Below, piece by piece: positions 6,820-11,872 of a stretch of DNA of 11,872 nucleotides. The notes beneath the pieces are model-generated. The model had not been told where the DNA came from and did no database searches. It saw only the letters and a list, made by a program, of their open reading frames with translations. Made by a program: the position numbers and the translations under genes. The stretch covers positions 1-11,872 of the forward strand of contig DRQL01000103.1 in NCBI GenBank assembly GCA_011371465.1. Reading direction: 5' to 3'. The first letter of the stretch is position 1; each line of letters starts with the position of its first letter. This DNA is from Gammaproteobacteria bacterium (GTDB lineage: Bacteria > Pseudomonadota > Gammaproteobacteria > DSM-19610).

Positions 6820-8223
6820 ATGAAAGCAGCCAGGATCCCGTTGATCATCCCGGTGGAAAATCAGGTTCGTGAACTGGATCCGAAACTGCTGCTCGCCTGC
6901 GTCGCGGCCAAAAGGGGTTTCTCCTCCATCATCGGTTCGCACCGCAGGATCGATTTCAAAATTGCCTCGCTGCCCAGGAGCCTCTACCTGTGCAAAAGCT
7001 TCACGGGAATGAACCTGAAGATGTTCAGGATCATGCACCGGCTTGGCCAGAAGATCGTTTCCTGGGATGAAGAGGCACTGGTTCACCTGCCCGCGGACAT
7101 GTATTTTTCGCGGCGCCTGTCCGCACAGTCGCTGAAGTATGTTTCCCACCTGTTTGCCTGGGGTGAAGACAATGCACAGCTGTGGCGACAGTATCCCCGG
7201 ATGCCGGAAAAAATGCCGATTCACATCACGGGTAATCCGCGCGGTGACCTGCTGCGCGCCGAGATACGTTCATTTTACCGGCATGACGCGGATGCGTTGC
7301 GCAATCGTTACGGGAAGTACATCCTGGTCAACACCAACTTCAACCACGTGAACGCCTTTTTCCCGGCACAGAATCTTTTCAGACCGTCACCCGGGCGCGG
7401 TGCCGGGCAGCGCTTCGGGAAAGCCGCAAAGGGTATGAGCAGCACCTTTGCGCACCTGCTCCGCGACCACAAGCAGGCACTGTTCGATGCATTCAGGGCC
7501 CTGATCCCGGCGCTGGACGAGGCTTTCCCGGGGTATACCATTGTCGTCAGGCCCCACCCGACCGAGAACCCGGCCGTCTACCAGCGCATAGCGTCGGCCT
7601 GCCGGCAGGTCATTGTCAGCAATGAAGGGAACGTGGTGCCCTGGCTGATGGCGGCACAGGCGCTGGTCCATAACGGTTGTACCACCGCCGTCGAAGCCTA
7701 CAGCCTGGGTGTTCCGGCGATCAGTTACCGCCCGCGTGTCAACGAAGAGATCGACCAGGGCTTCTACCGGCTGCCGAACGAGTTGGGTTACCAGTGTTTC
7801 AGTTTCGAGGAACTCAGGGACACCCTGGGCCAGGTACTGGAAGGAACACTGGGTGCCGCCGCCGGCACCCGGCGCGCGGAACTGTTTGACCGCTACATGG
7901 TAGCGCAGGACGGCCCGCTGGCGTGTGAACGCATGGTCGACGTGCTGGAACAAATCAGCACGGGTGAAAGCGCATGGCCCGGACCCGGGCGGTGGACGTA
8001 CCTGGCCGGTTGCGCGCTGGCGAATGGACGCTATTTCATCAAGCAGCTGAAGCGCTTCCTTCCCGGTTCCCATGCGCCGCCTGAATTTCACCGTCACCGT
8101 TACCCCGGGATCACCCTCGATGAATTGCGCGAGCGCATTGCACATTTCCAGCAGACGCTGGGCGACCGTACAGAGATCCGGGTCGAACAGATACACGAAC
8201 AGATATTTCGAATCAGTGCCTGA
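6820..8223 (+). CDS. surface carbohydrate biosynthesis protein (second of two tandem paralogs)
   Basis: A 467-residue paralog of the gene just upstream, aligning end to end without gaps. A hand count gives about 278 identical residues of 467, near 60%. The same signature blocks occur at the same positions: IPVENQVRELDPKLLLA, SWDEEALVHLP, HITGNPRGDLLRAEI, ILVNTNFNHVNAF, IVVRPHPTEN and LVHNGCTTAVEA. The two differ most at residues 41-70 and 381-410, which may set acceptor or partner specificity. Conservation of all core motifs suggests both copies are active, perhaps adding different residues or the same residue in different linkages. The ATG at 6820 is preferred over the in-frame ATG at 6778, because 6778 lies inside the upstream gene and adds unconserved residues. 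An AAGGG lies about 12 nt before the chosen start. The function is inferred from family and operon only. Confidence 0.82.
   Translation: MKAARIPLIIPVENQVRELDPKLLLACVAAKRGFSSIIGSHRRIDFKIASLPRSLYLCKSFTGMNLKMFRIMHRLGQKIVSWDEEALVHLPADMYFSRRLSAQSLKYVSHLFAWGEDNAQLWRQYPRMPEKMPIHITGNPRGDLLRAEIRSFYRHDADALRNRYGKYILVNTNFNHVNAFFPAQNLFRPSPGRGAGQRFGKAAKGMSSTFAHLLRDHKQALFDAFRALIPALDEAFPGYTIVVRPHPTENPAVYQRIASACRQVIVSNEGNVVPWLMAAQALVHNGCTTAVEAYSLGVPAISYRPRVNEEIDQGFYRLPNELGYQCFSFEELRDTLGQVLEGTLGAAAGTRRAELFDRYMVAQDGPLACERMVDVLEQISTGESAWPGPGRWTYLAGCALANGRYFIKQLKRFLPGSHAPPEFHRHRYPGITLDELRERIAHFQQTLGDRTEIRVEQIHEQIFRISA
7320..7346 (+). repeat. 27-bp perfect direct repeat, copy 2
   Basis: Identical to 5900-5926 and located at the equivalent codons of the second paralog. 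Elsewhere the two genes differ at most third codon positions. This long identity therefore reflects either strong codon preference at an invariant protein block or a past gene-conversion tract. Confidence 0.8.
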
Positions 8224-8228
8224 GGGCC

Positions 8229-8234
8229 GGAGGT
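8229..8234 (+). promoter_or_regulatory. ribosome binding site of the sulfotransferase gene
   Basis: GGAGGT lies 4-5 nt before the ATG at 8239 and just after the stop of the preceding gene. It is the clearest Shine-Dalgarno in the operon and confirms that start. Confidence 0.7.
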
Positions 8235-8238
8235 AGGT

Positions 8239-9102
8239 ATGAAAGTGATGATTCTGGGCCTGGGAAAATCGGGTACCACGGCGCTGTTGTACAAGCTGGC
8301 CGCGGGCCTGCCGGACTGTGAGGCATTTTCCGGCGGAAAGCCGGGAAAGTACAACGGCAACTATACCAACGCCATCTATAAACACACCTATGAAGAACGC
8401 AAGGGCAAGGGTTTCGACCTGTACAGGGAGCATCTGCAACAGGCGCACTACGACCGCAAGATCTGGATGGCGCGCGACCCGCGCGATGTCGCAGTCAGCC
8501 GGATGCTGTACCGCTGGAACCGGGGGTGCGTGAATCACCGGCGACAATACCGGGCGCACCTCGACCTGGTCATCCGCAAGGAAGCTGATCCCCGCTCGGT
8601 TCCCTTCTACGAAATCTGTCGCTATACCGGGCGTCACGGCTGGCCCGACGACGTACAGGCCGTGGTGGACGAGGAAGCGGCGCGTTACCGGCGCATGCAC
8701 GAGTTCGTCAGCAACCTGGGTAGTGACTGGTTCCGCTTCAGCTACGAGGCCATGCTCGACGGGGACTTCAATGGTCTGAACGACTACCTTGGGTTCGAAG
8801 TGCAGGGTGACCGGGAGGTGCCGGACTCGACCGGCAAGGCCAAGGTGGTAAGGAAGAAAGCCAGCGGCGACTGGCGGCACTGGTTCACGGCGGCGGACGT
8901 GGAACTCTTCAGGCCGGTTTACACGCCGTACATGCAGCTCATGGGGTATGACAGTGAAGACTGGGAACTCAGCCCCAGCCCGCTGATCGAGCCCGAGTAT
9001 GCTTCGGGCTATATGCAGAACCTGATCCAGCGTGTCCCGCTGGATACCGCGCGCAGACTGAAGGGCCAGGCACAGCGCCTGTTTTCCAGGCGGGCAGGCT
9101 GA
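8239..9102 (+). CDS. PAPS-dependent sulfotransferase
   Basis: Predicted to move a sulfuryl group from 3'-phosphoadenosine-5'-phosphosulfate (PAPS) to a carbohydrate hydroxyl. The 287-residue protein opens with the 5'-phosphosulfate-binding loop LGLGKSGTTALLYKL at residues 6-20. The 3'-phosphate motif RDPRDVAVSRML is at 79-90, with Arg79 and Ser87 in the usual positions. The C-terminal PAPS-loop motif RKKASGDWRHWF is at 205-216, close to the family consensus RKGxxGDWK, followed by the typical DVELFRPVYTPYMQLMGY tail. No transmembrane segment is seen, so it should act in the cytoplasm on a nucleotide sugar, lipid-linked or nascent glycan. It sits 15 bp after the second surface-carbohydrate gene, and its stop overlaps the phosphatase ATG (TGATG). 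This context argues that the glycan is sulfated. The acceptor is unknown. Confidence 0.87.
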   Translation: MKVMILGLGKSGTTALLYKLAAGLPDCEAFSGGKPGKYNGNYTNAIYKHTYEERKGKGFDLYREHLQQAHYDRKIWMARDPRDVAVSRMLYRWNRGCVNHRRQYRAHLDLVIRKEADPRSVPFYEICRYTGRHGWPDDVQAVVDEEAARYRRMHEFVSNLGSDWFRFSYEAMLDGDFNGLNDYLGFEVQGDREVPDSTGKAKVVRKKASGDWRHWFTAADVELFRPVYTPYMQLMGYDSEDWELSPSPLIEPEYASGYMQNLIQRVPLDTARRLKGQAQRLFSRRAG

Positions 9103-9638
9103 TGATGGATGCGTTCATGCCCGCGGAGAACCGGCTGAGGGAACTGGTTTGCAGTATTCGTCTCATCGCCTTCGATTTCGATGGTGTGTTCACCGACGAC
9201 ATGGTCTACGTGCTGCAGGATGGATCGGAGGCGGTGCGTTGTTTTCGCGGCGACGGCATCGGCCTGCAGAAACTCCGCAGCCTCGGCAAGGAAGCCATGA
9301 TTATTTCCACCGAGGCCAACCCGGTGGTGACAGCCAGGGCGGTCAAGCTGAAGATCCGCTGCCTGCAGGATGTCGGGGACAAACGGGCCGCGCTGGAAGG
9401 CGTTGCGGATGAACTGGGCATCGGGCTTGCGCAGGTGGCCTTTGTCGGCAACGACATCAATGACCTTGCGGTGTTGCGTTGTGTCGGGTTACCGATCGTG
9501 GTCAGGAATGCGCATCCGGATGTGATCGGCGAGGCGCTGTACCAGACGCGGCTTTCCGGCGGGCACGGCGCCGTGCGTGAGGTCTGTGACCTGTTCGAGG
9601 AAGCCCGGGTCAGCCAGGCAGGGCCGGGCCGTCCGTAA
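9102..9638 (+). CDS. KdsC-like HAD phosphatase (ulosonic acid-phosphate phosphatase)
   Basis: A 178-residue HAD hydrolase without a cap domain, the size and form of tetrameric KdsC enzymes, which hydrolyse Kdo-8-phosphate, Kdn-9-phosphate or Neu5Ac-9-phosphate. Motif I is DFDGVFTDD (nucleophile Asp25, acid/base Asp27). Motif II is IISTE (Ser69/Thr70). The motif III lysine is probably Lys94 in GDKRAALEG, and motif IV is GNDINDL at 117-122. The LSGGHGAVREVCDLF tail is very KdsC-like. In many bacteria this domain is fused to the C-terminus of NeuA; here it is a separate gene about 5.7 kb downstream of neuA and last in the operon. Its presence implies that the NeuB product carries a phosphate. 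ATG 9102 overlaps the sulfotransferase stop by one base; ATG 9105 is equally possible. The 17-bp gap to the convergent gene holds no convincing terminator. Confidence 0.88.
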   Translation: MMDAFMPAENRLRELVCSIRLIAFDFDGVFTDDMVYVLQDGSEAVRCFRGDGIGLQKLRSLGKEAMIISTEANPVVTARAVKLKIRCLQDVGDKRAALEGVADELGIGLAQVAFVGNDINDLAVLRCVGLPIVVRNAHPDVIGEALYQTRLSGGHGAVREVCDLFEEARVSQAGPGRP

Positions 9639-9655
9639 TGCGGGATCGATCGGGT

Positions 9656-10696
9656 TTATTCCAGCCTGGCCGGGTCCAGCACGACGTGCCGGATGCGTGA
9701 CAGGTTCCAGCTGTAGGTGACGTGTACCAGGCCGTCCCCGGCCTGGATGACGGCGGGGTAGGAGTACTCGCCGAAACCGCTTGCCAGGACCAGGCCGTCC
9801 CGCCAGGTTCTGCCGTCCCGGGACAGGGCGATATTCAGCGGCGTGCGTCGGCTGGCGGAGCGGTTGTAGACCAGCAGCTGACGGCCGTCGGCAAGACTCA
9901 CCGCGTCCGTGCCGGAGTTGGGGTTTTTCAGCGAGGTGAGTTGCAGGGGGCTCCAGTTCCGGCCGCCGTCCATCGACCAGCTTTCCGCAATCCGCCGCTG
10001 CCGGGTCCGGCACATGAGCTGCAGACGGTTTTCAGCGTGGGTGAGAATACTGGGTTGTATGGCGGCAACGCATGCCCCGCTCCCGGGCAGCTGCACCGGT
10101 GTCCATGATGCACCCAGGTTGTTGCTGCGTTCGATGTGGATCCGCCAGTCCCCGCTTTCGGTGCTGGAAGGGCTCAGTACCTCGCCGCTGGCGAGCTGGA
10201 CCGGCTTGTTCTTGATCGGGCCCAGTATGCCATCGGCCAGGCGTTCGGGCGGGCTCCAGGTCTGACCGTGATCACGGGACCGGGTGCACATGCCCCACCA
10301 GCTGCGGGGGGTTTTGCCAACCTTGTAAAAGAGCATCAGCGGGCCGGATTCGGGCTGGAACAGCACCGGGTTCCAGCAGGCGTAGCGGCGGCCGTCCGCT
10401 TGCCGGCCGTTGGCGGCTTCCCGCGGTACCGACCAGCCGTGGCCGTCGTTGTGTGCAACCAGGATGCGGACGTCGGGGCGGGATTCCAGGGAGCCGCCAA
10501 ACCAGGCGACCACCAGTCGCCCGCCCGATGCGGCAATCGTCGAGGCGTGGCTCATGGCGTATGCCGGGCCGGCATCGATAAAACCCTCGTCGATGACGGC
10601 GGGATGCGGGTTGGGTTTCGGGCCACCGGACAGGTACGCCCCGCCTGCGGCGAGCCAGCTGTATATCCTGCGAAAAACCAGGCGATTGACGATCAT
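9656..10696 (-). CDS. sialidase-like BNR-repeat protein
   Basis: A 346-residue predicted six-bladed beta-propeller of the sialidase/BNR_2 type. Asp-box-like repeats occur at about residues 81-88 (AHNDGHGW), 140-147 (SRDHGQTW), 191-198 (SNNLGASW), 241-248 (SMDGGRNW) and 292-298 (SRDGRTW). The C-terminal block YSYPAVIQAGDGLVHVTYSW at 311-330 is characteristic of this predicted-neuraminidase group. Family members are proposed exo-glycosidases or propeller lyases, but many are uncharacterised. The RIP motif of classical GH33 sialidases is not evident, so sialidase activity should not be assumed. The N-terminus (VNRLVFRRIYSWLAAGGAYL) has arginines before a short hydrophobic stretch and could be a weak signal or anchor; this is unclear. 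It converges on the glycan operon and may trim or recognise that glycan. The start is ATG 10696; a nearby ATG at 10704 is out of frame and stops after three codons. Confidence 0.75.
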   Translation of the reverse strand: MIVNRLVFRRIYSWLAAGGAYLSGGPKPNPHPAVIDEGFIDAGPAYAMSHASTIAASGGRLVVAWFGGSLESRPDVRILVAHNDGHGWSVPREAANGRQADGRRYACWNPVLFQPESGPLMLFYKVGKTPRSWWGMCTRSRDHGQTWSPPERLADGILGPIKNKPVQLASGEVLSPSSTESGDWRIHIERSNNLGASWTPVQLPGSGACVAAIQPSILTHAENRLQLMCRTRQRRIAESWSMDGGRNWSPLQLTSLKNPNSGTDAVSLADGRQLLVYNRSASRRTPLNIALSRDGRTWRDGLVLASGFGEYSYPAVIQAGDGLVHVTYSWNLSRIRHVVLDPARLE

Positions 10697-10809
10697 TTTT
10701 TCATGCCGGCCATCTCACCCGGCAAGCTTGCAATCAAACAGAACCGGCGCAGTATAACGCAGCCGGTACTGCCGCCTGAATCAACCCGGCCCGTCCAGTG
10801 CTGCAAGTG
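10697..10809. other. 113-bp intergenic region, largest gap in the window
   Basis: Lies downstream of the dioxygenase gene and upstream of the sialidase-like gene, both on the - strand. It holds a possible promoter and a dyad (listed separately). A short run of five T at 10697-10701 lies just before the sialidase start. No GC-hairpin plus U-tract terminator for the dioxygenase gene and no RNA gene was recognised. Confidence 0.6.
10743..10767 (-). promoter_or_regulatory. possible promoter -10 with overlapping dyad for the sialidase-like gene
   Basis: On the - strand TATACT (10756-10751) resembles a sigma-70 -10 element, 54 nt before the ATG of the sialidase-like gene. It sits between the arms of an inverted repeat, ACCGGC (10743-10748) and GCCGGT (10762-10767), which could be an operator. 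A TTGATT lies upstream, but 22 nt away, too far for a standard -35. Such short arms arise often by chance in GC-rich DNA. Confidence 0.25.
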
Positions 10810-11724
10810 CTATGACTCCGCCTGGCTCATGACCGTGACGCGTTCAAAGTAGCGCAGGCGGTACAACAGGCGCGGGCGGTCAGGGTTGTCATCAAACCCG
10901 CTGCGGTTATGCAGGACATTATTGCTGACCAGCCCCCAGCCCGGCTGCAGGGCAAGACGGAAGATAAACGGGTCATCGGCATCCAGCAGGGCTTCCAGTG
11001 CGCGAACCGCTGCCCGGGTCAGCGGTTCGTCTTTCCATTCCACATTGTGTGTGCGCGCCGTGTAACGCATGTGCAGGTTGCCGGGGCTGAAGCTGGAGAA
11101 AACCGGTCCGCTGCGGGCGGGCCGCAACAGCTGACCTTCGCTGACGTTGGCGGGGATGGTCATGGCATCCGGGGCCATCAGCGCCCTGGTGAAGTCCGGG
11201 TTCATATCGCGCAGCCGGATGTAGGCGATTTCGTGATCGAGCAGGGCATTCTCACCGCCCTCGGCGGCGGGCCGGACGCAATGCAACAGCAGTGAGTTGA
11301 TCTGTTGATCCAGCCCGTTGTAGTAGCCGTCGGTGTGCCAGTGGATCGGGCGGTTGGTGTAGGGGATATAGCGTTCCCGCCACTGCCGGTCGACTACCTG
11401 CAACGCGGTAATGCCATCGTCGTCGGCACCCATGTTGCGGTCCAGGTTGCGCAGTCCCAGTTGCGCGCCCAGGGTGGCGGGAATCCGCTTGTCGGGATCG
11501 GTGCCGGTGTTGCTCCGGTAGATGACCATGTTGGTTTTTGCGCAACGCAACAGGAGGGCTTCCCGCTCGGCCTCGCTCAGATTGCACGGGTCGTCAATGT
11601 CCACCACCAGTTCGCCGGCGTCCCGTGGATAGTCTTTCAGCTTGTGTGCTTTCCACGTTTCGTACGCGGCCTGATTGTCCGGGTCGAAAGGATTATCCGG
11701 GTAAACGGGTTTTTCTACGGGCAT
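10810..11724 (-). CDS. TauD/TfdA-family Fe(II)/2-oxoglutarate-dependent dioxygenase
   Basis: A 304-residue cytoplasmic oxygenase expected to couple oxidative decarboxylation of 2-oxoglutarate to hydroxylation or oxidative cleavage of a substrate. The iron-binding facial triad is visible: His130 and Asp132 in IHWHTDGYY, and the distal His272 in SNNVLHNRSGF. The 2-oxoglutarate-binding arginine lies in RPRLLYRLRYFERV (Arg285 or Arg289). Length and layout fit the family, which includes enzymes acting on taurine, alkyl sulfates, 2,4-D, gamma-butyrobetaine and many unknown compounds, so the substrate cannot be named. GGAGG four nt before the ATG supports the start at 11724. The gene overlaps the preceding - strand gene by 10 bp, so the two are probably co-translated. 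The link to the + strand glycan operon is not established. Confidence 0.87.
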   Translation of the reverse strand: MPVEKPVYPDNPFDPDNQAAYETWKAHKLKDYPRDAGELVVDIDDPCNLSEAEREALLLRCAKTNMVIYRSNTGTDPDKRIPATLGAQLGLRNLDRNMGADDDGITALQVVDRQWRERYIPYTNRPIHWHTDGYYNGLDQQINSLLLHCVRPAAEGGENALLDHEIAYIRLRDMNPDFTRALMAPDAMTIPANVSEGQLLRPARSGPVFSSFSPGNLHMRYTARTHNVEWKDEPLTRAAVRALEALLDADDPFIFRLALQPGWGLVSNNVLHNRSGFDDNPDRPRLLYRLRYFERVTVMSQAES

Positions 11725-11872
11725 GCGGCCTCCGGGGTATTGCAGGCATCCATGCCGGGCGCCCCGTACCAGTAGCCGTTGCAGGGGTCGCCCGGCGAAA
11801 CGGTCTCCAATATGCGCAGCGCCGCAGCGACGGAACAGCTGCCGTGCAGGCGTTCATGGAAGGTGTGGATAA
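11715..11872 (-). CDS. unrecognised protein, C-terminal 51 residues (5' end outside window)
   Basis: On the - strand a frame stays open from the window edge to a TAG at 11717-11715, inside the first codons of the dioxygenase gene. The last residues include HTFHERLHGSCSVAAALRIL, then GDPCNGYWYGAPGMDACN, ending in EAACP. There are four cysteines in about 50 residues. I do not recognise the family. The 10-bp overlap and the dioxygenase's ribosome-binding site lying within this frame argue that it is a real gene in one transcription unit with the dioxygenase. It could be a partner enzyme of the same pathway. A chance open frame is possible but less likely. Confidence 0.55.
   Translation of the reverse strand, partial: IHTFHERLHGSCSVAAALRILETVSPGDPCNGYWYGAPGMDACNTPEAACP
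11729..11733 (-). promoter_or_regulatory. ribosome binding site of the dioxygenase gene
   Basis: Read on the - strand this is GGAGG, four nt before the ATG at 11724. It lies inside the 3' end of the upstream partial gene, consistent with coupled translation. Confidence 0.65.

Noticed and set aside
7387..8880. Long open frame (497 codons) on the - strand spanning the second surface-carbohydrate gene and the sulfotransferase
   Set aside because: It covers parts of two well-supported genes in antisense and has low-complexity Val/Ala/Arg-rich content with no family signature.
9645..9652. GATCGATC palindrome between the convergent genes
   Set aside because: It is short, isolated and expected by chance; there is no repeat array or attachment-site partner.
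9613..9670. Inverted repeat GCCAGGC/GCCTGGC at the convergent gene ends, considered as a bidirectional terminator
   Set aside because: The arms are only 7 bp, separated by 44 nt, and no U-tract follows on either strand.
10136..10852. Open frame (238 codons) on the + strand opposite the sialidase-like gene and the intergenic gap
   Set aside because: It is antisense to BNR repeats on the - strand and runs through non-coding sequence, with no domain visible.
350..11724. Sulfosugar catabolism (SDR, aldehyde dehydrogenase, transketolase and TauD as sulfoquinovose or taurine degradation)
   Set aside because: No sulfoquinovosidase, isomerase, sulfonate transporter or desulfonating enzyme is seen apart from the generic TauD-like protein, which is on the other strand. 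The NeuB, NeuA, phosphatase and sulfotransferase context fits glycan synthesis better.

Overview
The window looks like part of a surface-glycan biosynthesis locus from a GC-rich Gram-negative bacterium. Codon use and protein style suggest a proteobacterium, perhaps a gammaproteobacterium, but nothing here fixes the species. No rRNA, tRNA, transposase, integrase or CRISPR array was seen. Coding density is very high, and the largest gap between genes is 113 bp.

Region 1 (1-9638, all + strand) reads as one tightly packed operon. In order it holds: the C-terminal end of a NeuB-type sialic/nonulosonic acid synthase (SAF domain), a PtmA-like short-chain dehydrogenase (SDR), an NAD(P)-dependent aldehyde dehydrogenase, a NeuA-type CMP-sugar synthetase, a complete single-chain transketolase, two tandem paralogous surface-carbohydrate biosynthesis proteins of 467 residues each, a PAPS-dependent sulfotransferase, and a KdsC-like HAD phosphatase. 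Adjacent genes overlap by 1-7 bp or lie at most 20 bp apart, so co-transcription and some translational coupling are likely.

Region 2 (9656-11872, all - strand) converges on the operon with 17 bp between stop codons. It holds a BNR-repeat sialidase-like protein, then a 113-bp intergenic stretch with a possible promoter and a small dyad. Beyond that is a TauD/TfdA-type Fe(II)/2-oxoglutarate dioxygenase, which overlaps the 3' end of an unrecognised gene that runs off the window.

Inferred logic: the NeuB, KdsC-like phosphatase and NeuA set fits a phosphorylated route to an activated 3-deoxy-ulosonic acid (aldose-phosphate plus PEP gives ulosonate-phosphate, which is dephosphorylated and then activated with CMP), as in Kdn or Neu5Ac-9-phosphate pathways. 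The transketolase, SDR and aldehyde dehydrogenase would build or oxidise an unusual precursor or side chain. The paired surface-carbohydrate proteins would act in assembly, and the sulfotransferase would sulfate the glycan. The exact sugar cannot be read from sequence. This unusual enzyme combination is the main point of interest.
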